NCBI GenBank assembly: GCA_023897205.1
Contig: JAHWDD010000003.1
Location: 5,211,665 to 5,275,664, forward strand
DNA: 64,000 nucleotides
Reading direction: 5' to 3'
Origin: Exophiala sp. HKRS030
Lineage: Eukaryota > Ascomycota > Eurotiomycetes > Chaetothyriales > Herpotrichiellaceae
The notes under the pieces were generated by a model. That model was not told the origin of the DNA. It did not search any database and was given only the letters and a program-made list of their open reading frames with translations. Made by a program: the position numbers and the translations under genes. This document shows, piece after piece, positions 45,979 through 57,125 of this stretch (positions within the stretch are counted from its first letter, which is position 1; each line of letters opens with the position of its first letter).

Positions 45979-46496
45979 ATGGAGAGCTTCACCCCTCATC
46001 CTCAATACACATTTCAGAATTCTCCCAATTCTCCCCAACGTCGGTGTCAATGGATGAGTCCTCCTCCGTACGAAATGCCTGGTCGTCGTGTTCCAGGACA
46101 TCTTGCTTGTTATCCTCCTGGTCATACTTCTCATCCTCGTCCTGGTCCCCATGCTGGACATACGCCTTATCCCCCTCCTGCTCCTCAAGACACATGGGAT
46201 CCATGCGAAAGGCCTGCTCCTTCTGCTTTTGTCAAATTCGCCCACAGAGAGGGCCTCCTCAGCGATCCCTCTTTCGTGGACACGCCAGAGCCGGCACGGA
46301 GAGCTCCGTCTCCAGTCATGGAACCACCTGTCCAAGGCACCACGTCAGAGATCAGAAGGCGACACACCGAGTAGATGCTGAGTACAGCGACGTAGAGGGC
46401 ATCATTGAGTATCCCGACGATGAAGAACACTTGTCGGACGTCGATGATGAAGACGTGGCAATGCCCGAGGTCATCGACCTGACGCCAGACAATTAG
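45979..46496 (+). pseudogene. Proline-rich fragment with acidic tail related to the RING relic
   Basis: Frame 1 from the Met at 45979 reads a 131-codon Pro/His/Gly-rich segment (YPPGHTSHPRPGPHAGH) ending at 46374. Frame 0 across 46335-46496 reads an acidic tail DVAMPEVIDLTPDN ending at 46496. The tail resembles that of the RING relic (MPEVIEAEFE, MAEVVDLVGDSE), sharing the 17-mer ATGCCCGAGGTCATCGA, and the bases after both stops are also alike (TATACTGACAG versus CATACTGACTAG). No GT-AG pair joins the two frames sensibly. I read it as a second, damaged or incompletely understood member of the same local family; expression is unproven. Confidence 0.3.
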
Positions 46497-47850
46497 TAGT
46501 GGATGGGGCATACTGACTAGTTTGTCGTGCGAGCCCGGCGACAACTATACTGAAGCGAGAACTGGACATATATCTTCAAAACGAAAGATTACGTCGATGG
46601 TCAAGAAAATCCTACGTACCATCAAGGGGGGCTGGGAGGAGACTCTCCCCCATCGCGATGGTCGGCATGCAGAGGATGCACAGGAGACTCTGTGCGGTCA
46701 TGCCAAAGGAAGCCACCGAGCGGGCGGCGAAAGTGGGTGGTGGAATTCTTCACCGTCCAGTCCGCCATCTCCGCGCAGGTGCGGCCGCTCCTTACATACC
46801 TCTGGGATTCATTCTCACCTTCGGGAGCGGAGCAAAGCCAAGAGAGCTTGGACAAGAAGGATCGACAAGATGCGTCGGTCGAGGAGGGTGTGGCATCCTC
46901 CGGTAAGCAAGGGTGTACGATTTGTGATAAGAAATACAGTCTGCCCCCCAAAAAATACAAAATTGCTTTAGACATTTAAAACGGACAATTCTGGCCAACT
47001 CCTTATAGGTTCTTTGACATTGACTGTTGTAGTACAATAGTGTATTTAGATTCTATCTCGCCTTTCCTCTCTTTTTTTGCTCCCGCCAAGAAGAGAAGAA
47101 TAGCAGCAAGGCTGAGAACCCCCTTAACTAACGCAGTTCTGTAGACCACGCCGACTTGCACATACGGCAACACCCATTCAAAGTATAATCGTGATTGACA
47201 AATCATGGTTCTACTTTGATACAATACAAGAACGATTTGAATGTTACACGCGACAACTACACTTGGAATGAGATGAGTGGGTAAGCAGTGAGACAACTTC
47301 ACATTCTATTCCTTGACAACCCTCAATGAATCTCACCATTGGAACCCCATGTCTTGTCCAAAGTCTTAGGCTCCATCACTCATGTGAATTGAGATCGGCT
47401 TCTTATCTTCGGGCAGGTCACTTGCTACTCGAGATTTTCGACCATGGTTGCGCCGAGCCACAGTATCAGGTCATCACTTGACAAAATACGACATCATCAT
47501 CTCGAACCAACGCTGAGAATCTGTGACTTTGTCCTGATTCATCAAATATTACTTCTCGGCCACAGTAAGGAATTCACCAAGATAAGCACGGCAGGATTGT
47601 ATATCTGATCCAGTGTCAAGGGCGAGTACGTCTCATTAAAGGCAGCCGCATCAACGACCATTCACCATACCCGTTGACTCTCTAACGAACTTTCTTCGAG
47701 AGCAAGTGCTTCTTGTACCCTTCCAAGTTCGTATATTTCTCACACACCACCGCATGAGTCACATCAAAGACATGGGGAAATCACTTTTTTTCATTTTCTC
47801 TTTGGGTGAAAAAACCTAACTGGCCAATGTCTCTGTCCGGGTGAGAAATC
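46497..47850. other. Gene-poor stretch, about 1.35 kb
   Basis: Several overlapping 80-150-codon frames at 46520-46980 conflict with one another. One ends in GKQGCTICDKKYSL, a lone CxxC that might be RING debris. From 47003 on, AT-rich non-coding sequence. No gene is called. Confidence 0.35.
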
Positions 47851-48858
47851 CTACTCCACCTTACAAATGACCTTACCCATGGTCTGGTTCGATTCAAGCA
47901 GGCTGTGCGCGTCCTTGATCTCGTCCATCTTGAACACCTTTTGCACGGGGACCTTGAACTCGCCCTTGACGAACCTGGGCAGGGCATGTTCGACCAGCAT
48001 GTCCCTCAGGCGGCCTTGATAGTTTTCGTCGCGACTGCGCAACGTGCTCCCCTCGATGCGCAGCCGTTTTCTCAGGATCCTGCTGATGTCCACGTCGCCC
48101 TTGACGACCCCGCCGCCCATCATGCCCAGGTTGACGATGTGGCCGTCGCGCGCCGCGGCCTCGAGGTTCTGGTTGAAGTACCCGGCCCCGATGAAGTCGA
48201 CGATCAAGTCCGCGCCTTTGCCGTCGGTGTACTTGAGCAGGGCTTCGGCCCAGTCGCCTTCCTTGTAGCTGAAGCCCTCGGTGGCGCCGAGGCTCTTGCA
48301 AAAGTCGATCTTCTCCTTGGTGCTGGCCGTGACGTAGACCGCACTCGCACCGTCGGCTCTGGCGAGTTGGATGCCGGCGATGCTGACGCTGCTCGCGCCG
48401 GCGTGCCACAAGACGCTCATCCCCGGCTTGAACTCGCCCACCAGGTACAGGGCCTGGGTCGCGGTGATCCACGTCTCGGGGATCCCCGCGGCCTCCTCCC
48501 AGCCGAGTTCCTTGGGCTTGTGCACGAGCATGTGAGTGCTGACGGCGATGTACTCGGCGTAGGCGCCGCCGTACGCGAGCCCAAAGACCTCGTCGCCGAC
48601 GTTGAACCCCCGCTCGGGCGCGCTGCCGAACGACTCGATCACGCCCGAGAACTCGACCCCCATGATCGGCCCCGCCTGGGGAGGGAGCGGGTACAGGCCC
48701 TCGCGCTGGAGCAGGTCCATGCGGTTCAGGCCAAAGTACTTGACCTTGACGAGCGCCTGGCTCCCCTCGGGCGTCGGCTTGGGCGTCTCAGCGTTGATGA
48801 AAAGCTTGTCGATGCCGCCCTTTCCGCCCTTGATGTCGACCGCGCGCATGGTTGCCAT
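47851..48858 (-). CDS. Zinc-independent quinone oxidoreductase, PIG3/TP53I3-like MDR family
   Basis: Single exon, 335 residues from MATMRAVDIKGG; the frame is open to a Met at 48909. The medium-chain dehydrogenase/reductase layout is clear: an N-terminal GroES-like domain (FGLNRMDLLQREGLYPLPP, GVEFSGVIESFG) and a Rossmann domain with the segment WHAGASSVSIAGIQLARADG, then DFIGAGYF. The zinc-binding Cys/His pattern of true alcohol dehydrogenases is missing, as in NADPH:quinone oxidoreductases. The phrase NRMDLLQREG and overall length match the PIG3 group, which makes one-electron reductions of quinones. Codon use is strikingly GC-rich at third positions compared with every neighbour. This also keeps a 365-codon antisense frame open, which I regard as a by-product. 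Confidence 0.9.
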   Translation of the reverse strand: MATMRAVDIKGGKGGIDKLFINAETPKPTPEGSQALVKVKYFGLNRMDLLQREGLYPLPPQAGPIMGVEFSGVIESFGSAPERGFNVGDEVFGLAYGGAYAEYIAVSTHMLVHKPKELGWEEAAGIPETWITATQALYLVGEFKPGMSVLWHAGASSVSIAGIQLARADGASAVYVTASTKEKIDFCKSLGATEGFSYKEGDWAEALLKYTDGKGADLIVDFIGAGYFNQNLEAAARDGHIVNLGMMGGGVVKGDVDISRILRKRLRIEGSTLRSRDENYQGRLRDMLVEHALPRFVKGEFKVPVQKVFKMDEIKDAHSLLESNQTMGKVICKVE

Positions 48859-49520
48859 CTTGTTTTTGGGAGTATGTCGGTGAATGTCGAAAGGTTTGTT
48901 GAATGGCACTTCACTGATCTCGAGGATTTAAAAAGGGTATACTCCCTAGAGAATAAGAGATTGAGAAATGACGATGCGGGAGCGCTTTTAAATGGTGATT
49001 GATGAGGAGACGAATCGGGGAATAGCCGAAGAGTCCTGATTTCTAATGGATCTGAGATTGTGCCTTGTGTTCGTTCCGAATTGAGACGAGTCCCGCAGGT
49101 GAATGGTCTCGACTTGTGTATGGTTTTAATGGAGGTGAAGCAACGGATGAAGCACTAATACACATGTAGTAAAAGGTAGAGGGTGACAAGGAAGATATTC
49201 TAATCAACAGGGCGTCTATGTGCGTGAATGTAGTCATGTCGGTTATCACGTGATGCGCATGTCCAAAAGATCTCAACACAGTACAAGAGAGACCATCCAT
49301 GGTTACGACTAATGAAACTATTCATACTGTACAGCTCCAGAAACTGATGGTGCACTTCATTCCATACATAAAAACTGACTAGGGCAGCAATTTACCTTCG
49401 TCCAGAATGTGATTTTCGTCTTCGGGCTATGGCATAAAGAGGCCGTGGTCTCCCATGCACTGTGCCACACATAGTCGCGCGCAAACCCACAAGCTATCTC
49501 TAGTGACAGCACATACTCTC
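48859..49520. other. Intergenic, promoter of the quinone oxidoreductase and RFA1 3' region
   Basis: 662 bp without a supported gene. Confidence 0.4.
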
Positions 49521-51458
49521 TTAATCCGTTCCATATTTCTTGATCAAATCGATGAGTTTCTGAGATTCGGTCACATAATTCAATGGCGACGCTGAGTTTA
49601 TTTGGTAGCGAACCCTGGTCTCAATGTAAGCATATTGTCCAAGCAGAATGACTGATGAATACAAAAAATCACGTACCGTTGTTGTTCTTGGAAGCTGTCC
49701 AACTTGGCCTTGCACTTCCAATTCCAGGTTCTGCAGTTCGCCTCCGAGAAGATGTCGCCCAAGGCCTTATCATCCACCTCTTTGATCTCCATCAACTCAT
49801 CTGCCGTCTTTCCCATAATCATCCTGCCTGTCTCATCAAAGCAGCTGACCCACAATTGACCGGTATGGTCGCTGACATTGACAGACATAATGTAGCGGTA
49901 TTCTGGCTTTTCGTGCGTCTTGTCGCATCTTTCGCATCGCCATTGGCCAGGATCGATTTCAACGACCTTCTTGTTGCACCCTTCAGACAAACATGACGGG
50001 TAGCAGAAGTTCTCTTGTTTGATGTATTGTATGGATGCCTTGACAGAGAAGAAGTCAGGCTGGTCTGACATTCCAAGTTGCTCTTCCTTGACCTGAGAGA
50101 TTGTTTTGAAGGGGTCACTGCGACCACCAGCACTACTCGTACCACCTTGAACATTGGCATGAGTTGCAAAATTGCCAGACCGGCCCTGTTCTTCATACCA
50201 TCCTTTGAGTCTGTGTGCTTCTTCCATGTCAGGATTAGGTGTCACTGAACCTGAACTGAGCAGACTGAGACTTCTTCCACCAAAGTCGGAGACCTTGACA
50301 CCCTTGAACGCCACGACTGACTCGGGTGGGATGTCAAAATTTGCTGCGACCTTGCCCCAGACTGTCAGACGCACTGAATATCCGGTGTTGTCAACCAAGG
50401 TAAGTTCTCGCTTGTCGTAGGGTTTGCTGGTTGTCTTGGAGGTGATTTGTGACGTCTCACCAATATCTTTCAGTACACCGATGACATCGATTGTCGTGTC
50501 TTTCTCTACCGCTTGGAGATCGGAAATACTGGTGAAGTTGTATCGGACTTGCGGTACTCCGTCCTGCTCTTCTGCCTTTTCAACGGTGGTGTCTTTCTCG
50601 AAGTGGAGTTCATAGTCGTTGGGCAGGTTCGAGAACTGCTTCTTTGCAAATGTCACCCTGCAGGGGCTGGAAATATAATAGACATTTCCTTCCTGGAACA
50701 GGTCATACAACATGTCGCACTGGTCGTTGAATCCCGTAGCACGAATTTCGCCGCTCTCATCTAGAAGATTGACGCTGAACAACTTGCCTTCACCATTACG
50801 ATTGTGCCATGTTTTAATGTCTGACTTGCTTGTGCAGCGAGCTTTGATAGTCCACTTATTAGAGTACGGGGAGATTGCTTCGATGGGGTAGATATTTGCG
50901 TGAGCACTGGATGAAGATGGCTTCGGGTGGCTCGGCATAGACATGCTCTGTTTTTGTGGTTCTTGTTTGGCGCCATAGAATCCATTGCTTGAGATGGAGG
51001 TAGGGAAAGGCTTCTCTTCTTCTTCGGCTTTGAACTCCAAGGGCTTTGGATCTCCGAGTTTCTCGTGTTCGCCAAACTCTTCAAGGACTTTGATTTCCAT
51101 AACAATGAGGATTCTAGGGAGCCGTGTCAGTACAGAATGGGTACAAATATGATCAGACCTACCGCTTCGTTTTGACTTTGTTCGCAGTGTAACCCATCAA
51201 TTGAACCAGGACACCACGACGCAAAATCTTCTCTTCGACGAGATGATTCTGATGCACCGCCAGCATGGTTTGAATGTAATTTCTTGTGTCATTGAAAATC
51301 ACTCTGTATCTCTCTGGTCCTCCGGAACTAGCGGCGATACCCTTGATCTGGACGCATTGCATGACAGGTTGCTGAATTCGACCGGGCTTGTCTTCAAAGA
51401 TGTCTTGAAGGGAGCCGGCGTCGATGCGCGCAAGCGCAGCAGCTGGATTCGAACTCAT
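49521..51458 (-). CDS. RFA1: Replication protein A large subunit (RPA70/Rfa1)
   Basis: Three exons: 51163-51458, 49677-51113 and 49521-49614. The introns are 49 nt (GTAGGT...CCTAG) and 62 nt (GTACGT...ACCAG). The product is 608 residues, the usual fungal size. The N-terminal interaction domain is followed by OB folds. DBD-A begins at YPIEAISPYSNKWTIKARC, DBD-B holds KPYDKRELTLVDNTGYSV, and DBD-C contains the zinc ribbon CYPSCLSEGCNKK with WRCERCDKTHEKPEYRY. The protein binds single-stranded DNA as the RPA heterotrimer in replication, repair and checkpoint signalling, in the nucleus. The small last exon completes the C-terminal OB fold (VRYQINSASPLNY). An ACGCGT box lies 117 bp upstream of the start, fitting G1/S control by an MBF-type factor. 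It is divergent from the dienelactone hydrolase gene. Confidence 0.95.
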
Positions 51459-52007
51459 GTTTGCGGATAGTTACGGGTTGTTGAATGATTATTGTACAAC
51501 TTGAAGAGGAGGAAAAGACGCATTTGTTTGTTCTGTGGCGATATCGCCTGCGTTTGCCTGGAAATCCCCGCGCGACGCGTCGCGTGTAAAGTACCGCCCG
51601 AATTAGGTCTAGTGGCATGTTGATCCTGTACTTGCAGTTGTCGTTGATGTGATTGATAGCCATGGTAGTTCTGTTGGCCGTAAGAGATGCTAGGCATCTT
51701 CAAATTAGAACGTTCTAGTTACAACTCTCAAATGCTTTGAGCGCTAACACTTGATTTTGTCTCAACAAAAGCTCGTATCCCAATCCATCCAGAAGGAATG
51801 TGACTAAAACAGCAAGTTATTCGTCTTGGAAGAAACGTCACCCAAGAAAGACTCGACATTGAATCTCACTTCTAAACCATTCTTAGGTACGCACATCCGT
51901 GACTTTCGTGCACATGTAGCTTGTGCACTCGGAACGACGTCCAGGCAAAATAGAACGCTGCTAAACGGAACAAACAGCGAGGTTACGAGTACAAGACTAC
52001 TACCACC
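51459..52007. promoter_or_regulatory. Divergent promoter between RFA1 and the dienelactone hydrolase
   Basis: 549 bp separating divergent starts. It contains the ACGCGT element listed separately. Confidence 0.5.
51572..51583. promoter_or_regulatory. MCB-like ACGCGT element in a 12-bp palindrome upstream of RFA1
   Basis: GCGACGCGTCGC is a perfect palindrome with the core ACGCGT at 51575-51580, about 117 bp upstream of the RFA1 start. ACGCGT is the MluI cell-cycle box bound by the MBF (Mbp1-Swi6) complex, and RFA genes are established MBF targets in yeasts. Function here is inferred. Confidence 0.65.
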
Positions 52008-53080
52008 ATGTCTGATCCTGAACTTGCAACTAAGGCTCCAGAATCCGATGCCATGGAACCATCGTTGATATCGAACGAAGACTCCAAGGCACAAACCGGG
52101 TTGAGCATGGGCGAGCACTGTGTCACAGATAGACCGAATCCAGACGATCGTCAACCATCCGGCGAGCTGTCAAAGTTTGGCGACATCGATGTCTACATTT
52201 CCAAACCAGCCGACTACCCCAACTCTCCAGCTAAGTTGTTACTTTTGCTCACTGCTGGGACTGGCGTACACTCGATCAACAATCAGGTGCAGGCAGACAT
52301 GTTTGCGTCGGAAGGATTCGTGGTGATCATGCCCGACCAGTTCAAAGGTGATCCAGCACCCAACTCGAAAGCCATTCTTGCAGAGGAGAACCCAGGGATC
52401 ATCGAACAGTTCAAATTAAAAGCCGCAGAGACTGCCAAGTCCTTCTTGGTCGACATGTGGCTCGCCAGACAGACTCCCGAGAAGGTTCTACCCATTCTGC
52501 TGAAGGTCGTTGACTCGGCCAAAGATGAGTACGCAGACGCCGTGGCGCACGGTGAAGGCATCTACTGTATTGGCTACTGCTTCGGCGGAAAGTATGCTAT
52601 CATTCTTGCAGGCGATCATGAGGACACGATGATTGGCGGGCAAGCTGCCAAAGATGAAGAAGCGGGCACGATCAAAAGAGGACCATTAATCAGAGCAGGT
52701 GCTGTGGCACATGCGACTCTTGTGACTCGCGAGGACTTGAAGGCTGTCAAGGCTCCTCTGACGATGGTTTGCGTCGGTAAGTAGCGGTGATGTATCTGCA
52801 GAAGTTGAAAGTTACGTTAACGAGTTGCAGAAAATGATCCGCTCTTCCCAGCAGAGATCTTGGAAGATGGCAAGAAATATTTCGCAACGAGCAACGTTGA
52901 GCACGAAATTAAAATGTATTCGGATGTGCCTCATGGTAGGTCGTGAAGCTATTTCGATTAAAAGTTATGTGGCTAATTACTCTAGGCTTCGCCGTCTATG
53001 GAGACTACGACTCACCTGCGATCAAAGAAGCACAAACTTCGGCGTTCCAGCAGATGCTCAACTGGCTGCAGTCACATTGA
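52008..53080 (+). CDS. Dienelactone hydrolase family protein
   Basis: Three exons: 52008-52776, 52831-52935 and 52986-53080, with introns of 54 and 50 nt. The product is 322 residues. The nucleophile motif GYCFGGKYA carries the Cys typical of dienelactone hydrolases in place of Ser. The acid residue lies in ENDPLFPAE and the His in DVPHGFAVYGDY, giving a Cys-Asp-His triad. The N-terminus has about 45 residues of Ser/Asp-rich sequence before GDIDVYISKP. No signal peptide is seen. The textbook substrate is a dienelactone from chlorocatechol breakdown, but most fungal members have unknown substrates. An Asp/Glu insertion (GDHEDTMIGGQAAKDEEAG) after the nucleophile strand lengthens it beyond the usual 240-270 residues. 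Exon 2 starts after a GTAAGT donor and a TTGCAG acceptor. Confidence 0.9.
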
Positions 53081-53402
53081 AGACCGTTGAATGCGTGTAC
53101 GTGTTCACAACGGTTGATTACTGCAATCCAGGACTGCATGTTAGACGATGCCCTATGATACCCACGAATGATTCGAGCTTCACGAGGATCGAGCTGGAAG
53201 AGGGAACGGAGTTGTGAATAGGAATAACTCTGATTGTTTTCTTCTTGCCTAGCAAGTTCTCTGCTGGGAAATCCCTCGGCTCTATAGCAATGAAAGATGC
53301 GCTGCTCCCTGCCCGTGGTATTGGTGGAGAGACTCGTTCCATTTAGCCGCTCTAAAACTTCTCAAAGATCCGTGCTGCGCATACTTGATTGCTGGTCATC
53401 AC
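53081..53402. other. Intergenic between convergent genes
   Basis: 322 bp holding the 3' regions of the dienelactone hydrolase and calmodulin genes. No gene is seen. Confidence 0.4.
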
Positions 53403-54179
<777 letters not shown>

Positions 54180-54706
54180 ATTGGGGGGGTGTCTTGCGAA
54201 AGAAGAATAAATTGTCGTGATAAGGGTGGTAGAGGGTTCACTTAGGGTCGAAAACGCAGAGTAAAGGTATCAAGGAGGGGTTCGTTGAGAAAGTCTGGAT
54301 TATGACAGTAGCTGAAGGTGAAATGCAGTGAACCTGGACTTGGCTTCTTCTGGCCCCCCTTGATTGCATTATTTGGTGCAGACCAAACAGTCGAAGGATC
54401 CAAGGGTTCGCTTCGGCATATTGTTTCTCCGGCACCGGTGTGATCGCAGTCCCACCAACTCCCAAATGCTTGTGGACTAATATGGAGTTGCCATGCCCGT
54501 TGCCTGCGCAGTAGCCAATGCTTGGGAGAAACGACAACTTGTCATCGCGATATCCTGTCCAGATTGTCGTGCATTCACGGATGAAATTGGTGATTACTTC
54601 TATTGGCTGTTTGCTTTTACCTACCAGCATGCGATTCCCTTCTGTCAGATCACTCCCGAACACCGACACGCGCCTATGAAGCGTTGGACATTTTTAAGGA
54701 CTGAAG
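54180..54706. promoter_or_regulatory. Divergent promoter between calmodulin and TLG2
   Basis: 527 bp separating divergent starts; open frames on both strands (for example 54238-54669 on minus) lack support. Confidence 0.5.
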
Positions 54707-55801
54707 ATGTGGAGAGATCGCACTAATCTGTATGCTTCTCCTGCGCGCAATGATGGACTGCACTGACCCGCGCCCAGGTACATCTCCTACCGGCAGTCCT
54801 ACACACACCATCCGGCCAAGAGGTCCAGGTACCCGGCGACCTCCAATGGCTTCGCCGACCAAGGTTCCGAAGAGACCAGAGGTCTTATGTCCGCTGGCGC
54901 ATTCGACAATGACGGAGATGCTGTAATCGAGATGGATCTGTTGCCGCCTCGGTGGATCGACGTGCAAGATGAAGTCTCGGACATTCTTAAAGATATCACC
55001 CTCAAAGCCGCCAAGCTGGACAAGCTTCATTCCAAACACGTTCTCCCCGGGTTCGACGATGAGTCTATCAAGCAGCAGGAAGAGCGGGAGATCGAGAGTC
55101 TGACGACCGAGATCACAAGAGGCTTTCAAGAATGCCAGAAGGCAATCAAGCGTATCGAGAAGATGGTCGGGGAGGCAAGGCAGACAGGAAATCTACAAAA
55201 GGGAGACGAGGTCATGGCCCAGAACATACAAACTGCACTGGCGTCCAGAGTTCAAGAAGTCAGCGCGACTTTCAGAAAGAAGCAGAGCAGTTATTTGAAC
55301 AAACTTCGTGCGCTTGGGGGCTTCGAATCACCGATCGGGCGGTCAGCAACTCCTGTACAGAACCCTTATACAGATCCAGCTCTTATGGAGTCCGAAGTGG
55401 ACAAACGGCTCAGTCAATCGACGCTCCAACAGACAGCACAGAAGCGCTTGGGAAGGAATGATACTGCCATCGCCCAAAGAGAACAAGAAATCAATGACAT
55501 TGCAAAGGGTATCATTGAACTGGCCGACATTTTCCGCGACCTCCAAACCATGGTAATCGACCAGGGAACGATGCTGGACCGGATCGACTACAATGTGGAG
55601 CGCATGGCGGTCGATGTCAAGGGGGCCGAGAAAGAGCTCACAGTTGCCACCAACTATCAACGCCGCAACACAAAACGGAAGATACTGCTGTTGCTTTTAC
55701 TTCTCGTTGTCGGCATGTTCGTCCTACTGTTGATCAAACCGAAGAAGCGATCATCTAATTCACCTCCCACTCCTCCGCCACAGCCAGAAAATCCTCCTTG
55801 A
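54707..55801 (+). CDS. TLG2: t-SNARE syntaxin Tlg2 (syntaxin-16 homologue)
   Basis: Exon 1 is 54707-54729 and exon 2 is 54778-55801, joined over a 48-nt intron to 348 residues. It starts MWRDRTNLYISYRQSY, the conserved N-peptide that binds the Sec1-family protein Vps45. The Habc helices span about 70-200 (PPRWIDVQDEVSDIL onward). The Qa-SNARE motif runs about 240-300, with the central Gln in ADIFRDLQTMVIDQG. A C-terminal membrane anchor (ILLLLLLLVVGMFVLLLI) is followed by a short Lys/Pro-rich tail. Tlg2 drives fusion of endosome-derived vesicles at the trans-Golgi network and supports autophagy. The small first exon is certain because the N-peptide crosses the junction. Confidence 0.95.
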
Positions 55802-57125
55802 AGGGTTCAATGAGACATGTCAAATGCAAGGTTATCCTTTGGTAACATGCTGAGGCTCACACCGTCCAGGCCGTACATTTGCCCACTGCCTCGGTATTGA
55901 GGAGGTTGTTCCTGTATTCAATCTCTGAGCGACCTGCAGGACAGTTCAAGGACAAATTCAATCTGAAAAGGAAATACAATGGCCATCAGGATCTGCTTCG
56001 ATATGTGTCGAATGAAAATGACACACGTTCTGTCGGTCTGTTGGCAATGAAGACCTCAGCTGAATATTGGACGGAGATAACGCTTGGGAACACAATCTTG
56101 GACACGATCTGTCGAACTTCTAACTAAGAATGTCCTCTCGGAAAGTTCACACATCGTGGCAATCTAAGGCTCGAGCATCAGAGGAGTCATGCATACAGCA
56201 CATGGTCGCAACCTGAGCCCTGAAAGATGACGAGGAAACGGCTCGCTCCAGCAAATGGAAGATGCGTCAGTCAATTCTGGCAAGGCTACGACTGGCCTTG
56301 GCCCCCCTTTCCTAAAAGTGCCCTCGACATGCGCATCGGGAGACGACCGGCGATTCTTGATCCACCGTCCCTTGAACGCGACAGGCATACGCAGACACAA
56401 AATACCCAAAGTCTTGCGAGGCTATCTTCAAAGTGTACTGTTTGGCGAGACTCCACCTTTACGAGGGGAAGGTTTATTTTTCTTGGGGGGCAGATTCGAG
56501 CAGCGATCGAGGACGAAGGCGACGAAAAAAAGGCGATGGGCGCATTGTCGCCTCCTGACAGGCAGCCATCACTCAACACGGTGAAACCATGTAGGCTACC
56601 TAACTACGTTTTCTTTTTTTCGTAGACCGTACCCTTGTACTTGATACTTGGTACTTGGTGACTCTGCGCACTCTCCACGTTCTAGATAGACGTGTATCAA
56701 CGGGACTTGATTCTTTCCTTTGTGCATGACAAAAGAAAATTGTCAACCAAATGAAATATATCTCTGCTCCCATGTGAGTGCAAGGTGCAAGGTCAACTAT
56801 CCTACTGTCTCGCCGTTGTGGTTGTGGTTGTGGCTGTGGCACAATACATTGGCTAAAGGATTAGACATACTGAAACTTCAAAACTTTCGTCGGCTTCTCA
56901 GAGGATCAAACTCTGTAATAGTCATTGCTATTGTCAAACGCTAGGTACGTACCGAAAAGAAGACCCGCCAAAATATATAATGGTATCAACATATCAAGAA
57001 TCGGAAAACTCTCGAGACGCTAATCCCACGACTCAAGGTAAGTAACCTTGTTTGTAGCTCTACCAGATACTCCGCCCTCCCCGAATCGCCTGCAACATAG
57101 AGAAAAAAAGGATGCAAGCCCGCTA
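55802..57125. other. Intergenic between convergent genes, about 1.3 kb
   Basis: No supported gene. A short TTGTGG hexamer repeat (about 4 copies, one imperfect) lies at 56814-56838. Frames around 56227-56625 have no domain support. Confidence 0.4.

Noticed and set aside
47905..49002. 365-codon plus-strand open frame opposite the quinone oxidoreductase
   Set aside because: It is a mirror of high GC3 in the real gene on the other strand; composition (Val/Asp/Leu/Gly repeats) and lack of domains argue against coding.
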